Assembly: GCA_963821735.1 (NCBI GenBank)
Contig: CAWGFK010000002.1
Span: 868,001 to 932,000 of the forward strand
DNA: 64,000 nt
Reading direction: 5' to 3'
Source: Laspinema sp963821735
Lineage (GTDB): Bacteria; Cyanobacteriota; Cyanobacteriia; Cyanobacteriales; Laspinemataceae
The position numbers and the translations under genes are program-made. Position 1 is the first letter of the stretch. The number at the start of each line of letters is the position of its first letter. Under the pieces are notes generated by a model that saw only the letters and a program-made list of their open reading frames with translations, ran no database searches and had not been told where the DNA came from. Below, in pieces: positions 9,853 to 18,147 of the stretch.

Positions 9853-9897
9853 ATCCCACATTTTCCCCCTTTTGCCAACAAAATCCCACATTTTCCC
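9853..9897. promoter_or_regulatory. Paired 15-bp direct repeats, candidate operator
   Basis: ATCCCACATTTTCCC occurs at 9853-9867 and again, identical, at 9883-9897, exactly 30 bp apart, i.e. about three helical turns. It lies 46-90 bp upstream of the HTH gene start and on the other side faces the vWA gene, so it could control both divergent transcripts. Confidence 0.5.
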
Positions 9898-10016
9898 ATG
9901 TTTTTACGTTTAAAATTTTGATAAACTCCCCCTTAAATCCCATTTTTAGGAGGTTGAAACATATGATAAAATCTGATAAATTTAGAAGGATTAGTTATTT
10001 AACTTATTGAAAAATT

Positions 10017-10832
10017 TTGGAGAAATTACCTGTGTACCAAGAGCAATTGAGCAGCTCCAAGCCCGGATTGATTATCATCATGCTCGACCAATCTGGTTCG
10101 ATGTCTGATCGATACGCAGGTTCTACTAAAGCAAATTTTGCTGCATTGGCAGTCAACCGTGTTATCGCTGAAATTATTACCGCTTGTACTATTGGCGATG
10201 AAATTCGAGACAGATGTTATGTTGCCGTAATTGGCTATAGTGGTAGTGTCGATGTAATGTTTTTGGATAAGGTTTCTGATTTAGCTAATAATCCCAACAC
10301 TACAACTGTTAAGAAACAAGTGTCTGATGGTGCAGGTGGCTTGGTTACAGTTGATGAAATTGTACGGGTCTTCGTCAACGATAAAGCCTGCGGGGGAACA
10401 GCCATGACAGAAGCTTTCCAACAAGCTTACAAAGGTGCTGATAAGTTTATTTCTAATAATCCGAGCAGTTTTCCTCCGATTGTTATCAATATTACTGACG
10501 GTGAACCCAATGATATTAATACCGCAGCAACTGAAGCCAACAAGCTCGCCCAACTTAAAACCTCTGATGGAAATGTAATCGTCATGAATGCCCACATTTC
10601 CACAGCATCTGCTGGGAAAATAGAGTTGCCAAGCAATAACGCTGGATTTAGTGGCAATCAATTTGCCAACTTTCTGTTTGACATTTCAACTGTATTGCCT
10701 GATACCCTTGCTAACAGAGCCAAAGAAGTTGGTTTCAATGTTGAATCGGGTTTTAGAGGATTCGTATTCAACGCTGATGCTGAAACACTGATCCGAATTC
10801 TCAACTTTGGCTCATTAGGTGCGTTACGCTAA
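10017..10832 (+). CDS. von Willebrand factor A domain protein of a vWA/PP2C/kinase triad
   Basis: 271 aa, a nearly bare vWA domain. The metal-ion-dependent adhesion site is complete: D-x-S-x-S as DQSGSMS (about residues 24-30), the conserved Thr in GGTAMTEA (about 128), and TDGEPND (Asp about 161). No signal peptide, so cytoplasmic. It opens an operon with a PP2C phosphatase and a kinase, the arrangement known as the TerY-type phosphatase-kinase triad, in which the vWA protein probably organises partners under phospho-control. Start: TTG 10017 keeps the LPVYQEQL opening; GTG 10032 is the alternative and has a better-placed GGAG at 10019-10022. It follows a 200-bp divergent spacer. Confidence 0.85.
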   Translation: MEKLPVYQEQLSSSKPGLIIIMLDQSGSMSDRYAGSTKANFAALAVNRVIAEIITACTIGDEIRDRCYVAVIGYSGSVDVMFLDKVSDLANNPNTTTVKKQVSDGAGGLVTVDEIVRVFVNDKACGGTAMTEAFQQAYKGADKFISNNPSSFPPIVINITDGEPNDINTAATEANKLAQLKTSDGNVIVMNAHISTASAGKIELPSNNAGFSGNQFANFLFDISTVLPDTLANRAKEVGFNVESGFRGFVFNADAETLIRILNFGSLGALR

Positions 10833-11171
10833 AGCTCTTTGTCAATATCTAGGAGTTAACACACTATGCCAGTTAATCATTTATTTAGTGGTCGTACTCC
10901 CAAAGAGAGCGAAACCATCACAGACTGCCAAGATTATTTTGAAATTAATGAAGCAAGAGGATGTTTCGCGATCGCTGACGGCGCGAGCCAGTCGTTTTAT
11001 CCGGCTATTTGGGCAAAATTGCTCGTACAGCACTTTTGCGAGTATCCTGAAATTAGTGGCTCAAATTGGAAAAACTGGCTTGAGCCTATCCAAGCACAGT
11101 GGCTTGCTGAAGTAAGTAAACGAGTAGAAACGGCTAAATTACAAGGTAAGCCGACTTGGATTGAAGGCTAC

Positions 11172-12493
11172 CTGGTTGACTGACAAAAGTTAGGAATGTG
11201 GGCTGAAAGCTTTACAGGTAGGGATTTTCAGCCCTGGGGTTGAAAAAGGGGGAGCCAGCGTTCTAAGCTTAGATACCACTCAAAACCCAGAACGCCATGA
11301 ATAAAAGCTCCCCTCTCTATAATGCCTTGCACAGTTGGTTAAGTCAATCGGTCCCCTGGGCTCATAAAGCTCATCTGACAACTTGCCTGTGGATGGTGGT
11401 AGCCTTGCTCCAACGGGGCGAAGTCAGTCTCACTCGTTGGTTGCCTTACCTACCCTGTCGCGGGGAGCAGGCACAGAGTAAACAACGCCGGGTCAGCCGA
11501 TGGTTGCACAACAGCCGCATCAATGTCCATCGGCTCTACAAACCGCTAATCTTAGCCGCCTTAGCCAACTGGGAGGAGGAGTGTCTGTATTTGACCCTAG
11601 ATACCTCAATGTATTGGGAGGAGTATTGCCTGATTCGCATAGCAGTGGTGTATCGTGGTCGAGCCTTGCCTTTAGTGTGGCGAGTCTTGAAACACAAGAG
11701 TGCCTCGGTTGCCTTTAACGAATATAGAGAAATGCTCTATCAAGCGGCCAATCTATTACCCAAGGGAGTCAAGGTCGTCTTGCTGGCGGACCGAGGCTTT
11801 ATTCACGTTAAGGCGATGGCAGCCCTCAGCAATGACTTGGGCTGGAACTACCGCATTCGCCTCAAGAGCAATACCTGGATTTGGCGACGCGGTTCAGGCT
11901 GGCGGCAACTGAAGACATTCCCTCTCAAGCGTGGCGAGGCTTTGTGCTTGCACAACGTTAAACTCCACAAAATAGAGTGTTATGGACCCGTAAATGTGGC
12001 CATCGGCTACAACAATGTCAACGGTGAGTTTTGGGCCATTGTCAGCGATGAACCCACCACCTTACAAACCTTTCAAGAATATGGATTACGCTTCGATATC
12101 GAAGAAGCCTTTCTTGATGACCAGTCCAATGGCTGGAATCTTCAGAAATCTGAGATTCGCTCCGTCTGTGCCCTGTCTCGCCTATTTTTTATCCTAGCGG
12201 TGGCTACTCTCTATGTAACTGCCCAGGGTACACAGGTAGTAGCTGAAGGGTTGCGTCGCCGAGTTGACCCTCACTGGTTCCGGGGTAACAGCTATTTCCG
12301 AATGGGTTGGGACTGGATTAAAACCGCCTTAGAACAAGGTTGGCACCTCATTCACTCCGTCTGCTTTACTCGCTCTAGTGACCCAGAACCGGCTATGGCT
12401 TCTCGAAAACAACATGACAAGCGTACTTACCGTATTGAGTTCAAAATACATACTTACAAGTATCAGCCTTACTAAGTTTTGTCAGTCAACCAG
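11172..12493 (+). mobile_element. Complete IS4-family insertion sequence, 1322 bp
   Basis: Terminal inverted repeats of 22 bp with one mismatch: left CTGGTTGACTGACAAAAG..., right end the reverse complement with C for G. The element is flanked by the 9-bp target duplication GAAGGCTAC at 11163-11171 and 12494-12502. It encodes one transposase in the same direction as the host gene. Clean ends and an exact duplication indicate a fairly recent insertion. Confidence 0.93.
11297..12475 (+). CDS. IS4-family DDE transposase
   Basis: 392 aa, full length for this group. The catalytic acidic residues are visible in order: LTLDTSMYW (first Asp), VVLLADRGF (second Asp, at a beta-strand end) and the Glu in YGLRFDIEEAF, which also gives the IS4-type Y-x2-R-x3-E signature. 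The protein cuts and pastes the element by binding the terminal repeats. No frameshift or stop is present and both element ends are intact, so it may be active. Confidence 0.92.
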   Translation: MNKSSPLYNALHSWLSQSVPWAHKAHLTTCLWMVVALLQRGEVSLTRWLPYLPCRGEQAQSKQRRVSRWLHNSRINVHRLYKPLILAALANWEEECLYLTLDTSMYWEEYCLIRIAVVYRGRALPLVWRVLKHKSASVAFNEYREMLYQAANLLPKGVKVVLLADRGFIHVKAMAALSNDLGWNYRIRLKSNTWIWRRGSGWRQLKTFPLKRGEALCLHNVKLHKIECYGPVNVAIGYNNVNGEFWAIVSDEPTTLQTFQEYGLRFDIEEAFLDDQSNGWNLQKSEIRSVCALSRLFFILAVATLYVTAQGTQVVAEGLRRRVDPHWFRGNSYFRMGWDWIKTALEQGWHLIHSVCFTRSSDPEPAMASRKQHDKRTYRIEFKIHTYKYQPY

Positions 12494-13668
12494 GAAGGCT
12501 ACAATGGCTTAAATGCAAAGAGGTCGGCAACTTCTACATTTATAGGCTTAAGATTTAGCGAAGATAAAATCCAAGCTTGTGTTGTCGGAGATAGTTGTTT
12601 ATTTGTTCTTACAAATAAACAATTCAAATCATATCCATTGAAACGCTCAGAAGATTTTAATGATTGTCCGGAATATTTTGCAACTTACCCCAAGGACAAC
12701 CATTTTCAGCCTCATTTTTTTGATATCAACTTGGAGCAATCTGATAATAGCCATATTATTCTTGCAACAGATGCTCTTTCAGAATATATCCTAAAATGCC
12801 ATGAGCATGAGCAAAACATAAATGTTTTCTACACTTTACTAAATATATTATCCCCACAAGATCTGGAAAAATTTGTGGCATCTGCAAGACATAAAGCTAT
12901 AAAAATGAAAAATGATGATGTTACATTATTAATTCTTAGATATAATTCTGCGTCATCCTGCAATTCATCTCAAACATCCAGTATTCTCGTCGAAAATGAA
13001 TCTAAATCATCAATTGTTTCGCAGGATTTTCATCACACTGAAACATCTGAAAAAATAAACTCTACACAAGATCCAAACTTCAATTTAAATTCTGTTAAAC
13101 ATTCTATCCCCCCGACAAAGAGTCAAAAAAAAGAACATTGTATATCTTATTTCAGCAAAAATAACTCAAAAACAATAAATCATTTAAAGCAGCAGAGAGC
13201 TTGTTTAATTGTATTGGCGGTAGGCTTACCTCTTTTATCCTTTTGGATAGGTAGACTTAGCAGCAACCCACATCAACCAACAACACAAACAATAGATAAT
13301 TATAATGTAAGCCCCAGATATATTAAACTTGAAGTAACCTCAAAAATTTATGCCGATCAACAACTCACAGAACCTCTCATAATGTCCTTGTCTAATTTAT
13401 CTGAAGGGTTAATTCTTGAAGAGGGGGATAGATGGATTAAATTTCAATTAGACCTATATGCATATCACAATACTATAAATTCCTGTCCTAGTCCTAGCTG
13501 TTCTGGGAATGAACTTGAAATACGGTCCGCCCAAAATATTCAATTGTTTCCTAGTGAAAGTCCTGGAGATATTTTTGGAGAATTGAGCAAAAATACAAAA
13601 TTTAAAAAATTACAGTTTAACTCAATCCCCAATTGGCATAAATTTAGATTTGTGGGGTATATCGCCCA

Positions 13669-14952
13669 ATGAAGTACCCACTTAGGGGTGAGTATGACAC
13701 CGCTGTCAGAAACCTTGATAAATTCGTGTTTGATAAAGTATTAAAGCACGGAAATCCCGTGATGCAAGCTAATAACCCTCATCTGTTACGTTCATATAAT
13801 GGGGGAAAAGCTATTGTTTATGAAATAGAAACTAATCCCCACAAATTTGCCCTCAAATGTTGGATAGAAGATTTGGGGGATCTTAAAATTCGCTACAAGG
13901 CAATAGATGAGTATCTTCACCAAGTTAAGTTACCTTATTTTGTTGATTTTTCTTATAAAGAGCAAGGGATTTTAGTCAACGGCCAAAGATTTCCTACCGT
14001 CAGAATGGAATGGGTTAAGGGTATAAGCTTTAAAAAGTTTATATCTAATAATCTTAATAATTCTGGCTATATTCGTGACTGTGCTGATAAATTTTTGACT
14101 ATGGTAAATTCGTTACACAAAAATGAAATTTCTCATGGAGATTTGCAGCATGGCAACATTATGGTGCGAAACACTGGAGAGATATGTTTAATTGATTATG
14201 ATAGTTTGTATATTCCTGCGTTAAGTAATGAAGAAGATAGAATTAAGGGCTTAGATGGCTATCAACACAGGAATAGAAGTAAATTAGTCAAACTTAGCCC
14301 AAAATCTGACTATTTTTCAGAACTTATTATTTACTTATCATTGCTGGTGATTTCAGAGAAACCAAGCTTGTGGAAAAGTATAGAGAAAGAAGAAAGATTA
14401 CTTTTTTCTAAAGCAGATTTAATTAATCCGCGCTCATCTCCTATGTTTGCGGAGCTTACTAAAGCAACACAATTTTCCCCTGAAGTTATTTACTTTACAC
14501 TAGAGTTAGAGAAATTTTGCCGGCAACCAGATATTCATTCGCTTCAACCGCTTGAAGATTTGGTTAATGCCTACGGAGGTTCTAAAGTTTCTTGGGATTT
14601 TTCTAGTGTAAAAAGCAACTTATCTGCTCCAGCGCAAACACCAACTGTAACTAACTTAAACAACTCTAATTGGGATGTTTTTATACAACCTACGTCTAAA
14701 CCTAAAACAAAGGGATCTTCTTCATACCCGTGGAGCAAACTTGGCACGGGTTCATCGAATTCGTGGGATAAATTTGATAACTTTCAACCACCGGAGAAGG
14801 GCACTTGGAATAAATTCCAGAATCCTCCGCCCCCTGAGTCAAAAGGACCAGTTGTTGATCAAAACATTTGGAACAAGTTTGACAAAATTTGGAATAAGTT
14901 ACGAACAGCGGTTTCATCCATTTGGAATAAGCTTTCAAGATGGTTAAATTGA
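13669..14952 (+). CDS. Serine/threonine protein kinase-like protein of the vWA/PP2C/kinase triad
   Basis: 427 aa. Kinase-fold landmarks: ATP-anchoring Lys in FALKCW (about residue 63), catalytic loop HGDLQHGNIMV (Asp about 158, Asn about 163) and metal-binding LIDYDSLY in place of DFG (about 174-181). The HGD and DYD forms resemble the atypical lipopolysaccharide-kinase/RIO-like kinases of these triads. From residue 300 the tail is low-complexity and carries at least six copies of a W-[NDS]-K-[FL] motif (for example SWDKFDNF, TWNKFQN, IWNKFDKIWNKL), a possible docking region. ATG overlaps the phosphatase stop by 4 bp. No membrane segment. With the phosphatase disrupted, its targets could remain phosphorylated. 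Confidence 0.8.
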   Translation: MKYPLRGEYDTAVRNLDKFVFDKVLKHGNPVMQANNPHLLRSYNGGKAIVYEIETNPHKFALKCWIEDLGDLKIRYKAIDEYLHQVKLPYFVDFSYKEQGILVNGQRFPTVRMEWVKGISFKKFISNNLNNSGYIRDCADKFLTMVNSLHKNEISHGDLQHGNIMVRNTGEICLIDYDSLYIPALSNEEDRIKGLDGYQHRNRSKLVKLSPKSDYFSELIIYLSLLVISEKPSLWKSIEKEERLLFSKADLINPRSSPMFAELTKATQFSPEVIYFTLELEKFCRQPDIHSLQPLEDLVNAYGGSKVSWDFSSVKSNLSAPAQTPTVTNLNNSNWDVFIQPTSKPKTKGSSSYPWSKLGTGSSNSWDKFDNFQPPEKGTWNKFQNPPPPESKGPVVDQNIWNKFDKIWNKLRTAVSSIWNKLSRWLN

Positions 14953-15089
14953 TTGCCTTACCTTAACAAACTATCCCATCCCTACTTCATAGCAAAACTT
15001 TGGAAACGATTCGGATTCTGTATGCAGGAACAAGGGATAGGATTGCATCTCCATTAGTTTAGGCTTTGGCTATTAAAATCAACCTAGCT

Positions 15090-15124
15090 GTAGGTTGTGT
15101 TGAGTTGCAGAAACCCAACCTACA
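15090..15124. repeat. Dispersed inverted repeat (TGTAGGTTG...CAACCTACA)
   Basis: TGTAGGTTGTGTT pairs with AACCCAACCTACA, allowing one mismatch, across a 9-10 nt loop. It stands between the kinase gene and the convergent UPF0175 gene and may act as a terminator. A related degraded copy is at about 17189-17212. Confidence 0.55.
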
Positions 15125-15131
15125 CAAGCAT

Positions 15132-15419
15132 TTACCAGTCTAATAACTCCGAGCATCGGATGATCAAGCGATTCCCTGCAAGACGCTTTTCTCTTAAGGT
15201 TTTGAGGTCTTCCTGAAACTCTTCAATATCATAGTGGACGCAAATAGACCGCTCAGAAATCAGTTTTTGAAACTGCATTCGATGCAGCCCCAATAGCTCA
15301 CTGGCTTTCCCTAAACTAATTTTATCTTGCTGAAAGAACATCAGCACAATTTCCAACAATAGCTCATTTTTCAAAAGGCCACTCGCCTTTACTAAGTCAT
15401 CGGAAATCACTAAACTCAT
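15132..15419 (-). CDS. UPF0175 family protein, probable antitoxin
   Basis: 95 aa. The middle part, MFFQQDKISLGKASELLGLHRMQFQKLISERSI (about residues 27-59), is the helix-turn-helix-like core of UPF0175 proteins, followed by the usual YDIEEFQEDLKTL. Members commonly pair with a PIN-like (DUF3368) toxin. None is found next to it on the minus strand, so it looks orphaned. Its upstream region overlaps the 225-bp segment duplicated at 19046-19269. Confidence 0.75.
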   Translation of the reverse strand: MSLVISDDLVKASGLLKNELLLEIVLMFFQQDKISLGKASELLGLHRMQFQKLISERSICVHYDIEEFQEDLKTLREKRLAGNRLIIRCSELLDW

Positions 15420-15445
15420 GGGGAACTCTCCTGGGCTGAAATCTC

Positions 15446-15670
15446 CTGCTTCAATCTTAGCAGCCGGGGGAGCGATCGCCCTCCAATTGCGGATGCCAAA
15501 TCGCCTAGACTCAGAAACCTTCTCTGATGAGTGTCTGCATCTTCACCGAGGGCGATCGGCACTTCAAGCCTTGCGCTACAATAGTTGGAAACCCTACCCA
15601 CTTTTTTAAATCCATGACACCCAACACTTCCCTAGAAGAACGCATGGCAGCAGTAGAAGCAGCCATTACT
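15446..15670. repeat. Copy 1 of a 225-bp duplication
   Basis: Matches 19046-19269 at nearly every base, apart from scattered substitutions and one G. It contains the whole upstream region and the first 19 codons of the antitoxin gene at 15614. The two copies bracket the run of damaged toxin-antitoxin genes. Confidence 0.9.
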
Positions 15671-15829
15671 CAAATTCAACAAGAGATTGCCCATCCGAAA
15701 TCGAGCAACTGGTTACAGCAAATTAGCGGATCTTTCAAGGATGAACCGGCTTTTGAAGAAATCCTCGCATTAGGGCAAGCTATTCGCCGAGGTGATGAGT
15801 CCGTATTAGACCCATCAGAAATGGAATGA
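15614..15829 (+). CDS. Antitoxin-like protein of a VapBC-type module
   Basis: 71 aa: MTPNTSLEERMAAVEAAITQ start, a coiled-coil-like helix, then FEEILALGQAIRRGDESVLD. It overlaps the following PIN-domain toxin gene by 4 bp (ATGA), the usual antitoxin-toxin coupling. It would neutralise the toxin and repress the operon. I recognise the layout more than the exact family. The gene is intact while its toxin carries a nonsense codon. Confidence 0.7.
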   Translation: MTPNTSLEERMAAVEAAITQIQQEIAHPKSSNWLQQISGSFKDEPAFEEILALGQAIRRGDESVLDPSEME

Positions 15830-16254
15830 GATATTTATTAGATACAGATCACCTGAGCATTCTTCAACGTCAATCTGGGGCAGATTATCACAATCTGGTG
15901 GAACGAATGGCTCAATATCCCCTGGATGATTTTGCTATTTCGATTATTACAATTTAGGAACAAATCCTTGGCTGTCATGCCTATATTAACCGCGCTCGTT
16001 ATCCGAATGAATTGGTTAAGGGCTATGAGATCATGGGAAGGCTAGTAGCTGACTTTCAGCGATTACCTATTCTCCTTTTTGATGCGATCGCAGCCCAAAC
16101 CTTAGAGCAGTTACACTCACAACGGATTCAACTGGCTCAGATGGATGCAAGAATTGCAGCGATCGCCCTGTCTCGGCAAATGATTTTATTAACTCGTAAT
16201 CATCGAGACTTTAGCAAAGTGGCCGGATTAGCAATAGAAGATTGGACGATTTAA
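15826..16254 (+). pseudogene. PIN-domain (VapC-type) toxin with an in-frame TAG
   Basis: 142 codons in one frame, broken at codon 44 by TAG (15955-15957). The start MRYLLDTDHLSILQ has the first PIN acidic residue. The stop replaces the Glu expected in the ...ITFEEQILG-type motif (here I-stop-E-Q-I-L-G). Downstream are AQMDARIAAIALSRQ and LLTRNHRDFSKV, the later PIN motifs. PIN toxins are Mg-dependent RNases. A single GAG to TAG change accounts for the loss, at or beside a catalytic residue, so the toxin is almost surely dead. Confidence 0.85.
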
Positions 16255-16389
16255 AGTGGGTTAATGCAGAAACCGGGTTTTTCTGATGGTTTCTGCATCC
16301 TCACAGAGATTTTGCCAGAAAAGAAGGTTTCTGAGGTACAATTGCTGTAAACCAAAAATCTCAACCCTGCTTGTCCAGACAATATCTAT

Positions 16390-16626
16390 ATGAACAGTCA
16401 AGAAATCACTGCCATATTTGATGGTCAATCCTTGCAATTAGAATCACCCTTAAACTTAGAAATAGGAACAAGAGTGAAAATCACTGTGGAAACCCTATTG
16501 GCCCCTAAAAACACCCCCAAGACATTTCTCCAAACAGCCCTGTCCTTACAGTTACAAGGCGAGCCAGATTGGTCGGAGAATATTGACCAGTATCTATACG
16601 GAAACTCCATTGCTGAGGATGATTGA
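16390..16626 (+). CDS. Antitoxin family protein (DUF104/AbrB-like)
   Basis: 78 aa. ITAIFDGQSLQLESPLNLEIGTRVKITVE (about residues 5-33) is the short beta-rich start of small cyanobacterial antitoxins that accompany PIN toxins; the C-terminal half (DWSENIDQYLYG) is the toxin-binding tail. It overlaps the next ORF by 8 bp. Upstream, 16262-16350 resembles 17307-17400, so the neighbouring modules share promoter-side sequence. Confidence 0.7.
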   Translation: MNSQEITAIFDGQSLQLESPLNLEIGTRVKITVETLLAPKNTPKTFLQTALSLQLQGEPDWSENIDQYLYGNSIAEDD

Positions 16627-16750
16627 AGTCTTTTTAGATACCTCTTTTGCCATTGCTTTATCTTCCATTACAGACCAACCTCATGGTAAAGCCGTTGAAT
16701 TAGCCACTCAACTAGAACGCGCCAACCCGTTTTTTATTATAGGGATATAG
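16619..16750 (+). pseudogene. Truncated PIN-domain toxin
   Basis: 43 aa only: MIEVFLDTSFAIALSS is the PIN start with its first Asp, and the frame then ends at TAG 16748 after PFFIIG. Full toxins of this type are about 130-140 aa, so two thirds, including the other catalytic acids, are gone. The antitoxin immediately upstream is intact. Confidence 0.8.
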
Positions 16751-16868
16751 CTAGTACAGCACATCAGATGAGTGGTATTGACAGAGAAATATATATAGAA
16801 AACCGAACCAGTCTGATTGACAAACATTTACCCGAAGGAGAAATAAAAAAAAAGTACAGGAAAATATC

Positions 16869-17159
16869 ATGTCATATCTCGCACCAGACCGCGCACCACA
16901 AAATCCTGAAAACGCCAAAACGCAAATTACGACAATAGAAGAAAAACAATGGGAGTTTGCCGAAATCTGGGTAGACCCTTGGCTTTCACCCCCTCATCTT
17001 CTGATGTTAGTTAAAGAACAATCCGGTAAATTCTCGATTCAAAATCCTGCAGAAAACTATAAATCTATCTTTACCAGTGATACTTACGAAGAAAGTCAAA
17101 TGTGGTTGCTGGAAGATGAATACGAACGAGTCACAGGCCGGTTTTGGCAACCGGAGTAA
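16869..17159 (+). CDS. Hypothetical protein
   Basis: 96 aa, acidic, soluble, starting MSYLAPDRAPQNPEN. It contains WEFAEIWVDPWLSPPHLLMLVKEQ and ends in ESQMWLLEDEYERVTGRFWQPE. I do not recognise a family. GGAAAATATC precedes ATG. It sits among antitoxin genes and could belong to that class, but nothing in the sequence shows this. Confidence 0.5.
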   Translation: MSYLAPDRAPQNPENAKTQITTIEEKQWEFAEIWVDPWLSPPHLLMLVKEQSGKFSIQNPAENYKSIFTSDTYEESQMWLLEDEYERVTGRFWQPE

Positions 17160-17456
17160 AAGCAAGGCGATCGCCTTTTGTTAGAGGGGTAGGTTGAGTT
17201 GAGGAAGGAAACCCAATGCCCACAAATATTTACCCTAGAAACTCAACCATTTCCTCCGGGATGTAAAAGCGATCGCGCCCATCATTCAATAGTTGTAACA
17301 TAGATATAGAAACCCGGTTTCTCCAGGGGATGCTGCATTATCACAGAGATTTTGCCAGAAACCCGGTTTCTCAGGTCCAATTACCATCAATCAAAACCCT
17401 CGTAGATTGGGATGATAAAATTAATAATTTGAAACCATTTTAGGAAGGTTAAAGCT
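17160..17456. other. Spacer with repeat copies
   Basis: Holds AGAAACCCGGTTTCT-type palindromes near 17308 and 17359 and a 90-bp stretch (17307-17400) similar to 16262-16350. No gene seen. Confidence 0.5.
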
Positions 17457-17741
17457 ATGACCCCTAAACAACCCCGCTACAGTAAAGAGGAATTCGCTCG
17501 TCTTGGGGATGAAATTTATGAATTTAAGGTTCGCCCACAAGTAGAGGCAGGTAATGATGGCAAGATTGTGGCAATTGATTTAGAAACTGGAGATTTTGAA
17601 GTCGATGCTAGTGAAATCGCTGCCTGCGATCGCCTTGAAGCCACTCACCCTGATGCTCAAATCTGGATTGTGCGAATCGGTTCGGGCTATGTCCGTCGCT
17701 TCGGTGGACAAACGAAGAGAAATGATTACCGGAATCGTTAA
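17457..17741 (+). CDS. Hypothetical protein paired with a clan AA protease remnant
   Basis: 94 aa. After PRYSKEEFARLGDEIYEFKVRPQVEAG comes GKIVAIDLETGDFEVDASEIAACDRL, a small beta-rich unit seen in cyanobacterial proteins coded just ahead of clan AA aspartic proteases. Here its 3' end overlaps the start of such a protease by 20 bp, which supports the pairing. Function unknown; an antitoxin-like role is inference only. Confidence 0.6.
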   Translation: MTPKQPRYSKEEFARLGDEIYEFKVRPQVEAGNDGKIVAIDLETGDFEVDASEIAACDRLEATHPDAQIWIVRIGSGYVRRFGGQTKRNDYRNR

Positions 17742-17805
17742 TAGAGATTTTGAACTGATTATTCCCCATATTCACACCCTGCCAACTTATCACCAGACTC
17801 GATGA
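17722..17805 (+). pseudogene. 5' remnant of a clan AA aspartic protease
   Basis: 27 codons beginning MITGIVNRDFELIIP, which fits the usual start of these small retropepsin-like proteases (MITGIVN...). The frame then runs into unrelated DNA and stops, before the catalytic D-T-G motif. A deletion seems to have joined it to the end of an opposing PIN toxin remnant. Confidence 0.6.
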
Positions 17806-17939
17806 ATCGAATAGGCCTCAAAAGCCGAATCGCGACTAATCAAAACCAAGCGATGATTCATGGCTTGTGCCACCAAAATCCGATCAAACGGATCGCGATG
17901 ATGGAGGGGTAAGCTCAGGTAGAACTCCGTATCTATAAT
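17790..17939 (-). pseudogene. 3' remnant of a PIN-domain toxin
   Basis: 50 codons open to TGA 17790-17792, reading LPLHHRDPFDRILVAQAM, then LVLISRDSAFEAYSIHRVW. This is the typical C-terminal third of cyanobacterial VapC toxins (H-R-D-P-F-D-R, then the final acidic S-x-D). It is read in a different frame from the antitoxin that overlaps it, so the toxin's first two thirds were deleted. Confidence 0.8.
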
Positions 17940-18147
17940 CCTTTAAATCTTCCAGAGGTTCATCAAAATCATCAGACATCCAGATTTGACCCTGCCAAAT
18001 CCCCAGTCCGCCTCGCTGGGTTGCTTTGGCGGTTTGAGCAGCGTCTGCCGCATATCGGTTCACCAAAAATTCTGTATAGTCCAAAACTGACTGCTTTACA
18101 GATTCTGGGAGTTTTTCCACATTTTTTAAAATCGCATTTTCTATCAT
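17884..18147 (-). CDS. DUF2281-type antitoxin, C-terminus altered
   Basis: 87 aa. ENAILKNVEKLPESVKQSVLDYTEFLVNRYA is the DUF2281 helical core, and DDFDEPLEDLKDY is the usual C-terminal toxin-binding end. Normal members stop right after KDY(M). Here the frame continues for 18 residues through the remnant PIN gene in the wrong frame, showing a deletion junction near 17939. Antitoxin function may survive. Confidence 0.75.
   Translation of the reverse strand: MIENAILKNVEKLPESVKQSVLDYTEFLVNRYAADAAQTAKATQRGGLGIWQGQIWMSDDFDEPLEDLKDYRYGVLPELTPPSSRSV

Larger units (their letters stand above)
10866..13672 (+). pseudogene. PP2C-type Ser/Thr phosphatase with C-terminal membrane anchor, interrupted by an insertion sequence
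   Basis: The 5' part (10866-11171) gives 102 codons including FAIADGASQSFYPAIWAKLL, a PP2C metal-binding start. The 3' part resumes at 12503 in the same frame and reads NGLNAKRSATSTFIGLRF, then CVVGDSCLFVL, LATDALSEYIL and KNDDVTLLILRY, the later PP2C motifs. Removing the element plus one 9-bp duplication restores a continuous 491-aa protein without another stop. After the catalytic domain comes a linker, one transmembrane helix (CLIVLAVGLPLLSFWIGRL) and an extracytoplasmic C-terminus with a CPSPSC pair. It ends in a 4-bp ATGA overlap with the kinase gene, so the two were translationally coupled. As it stands the phosphatase should be inactive. Confidence 0.85.
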
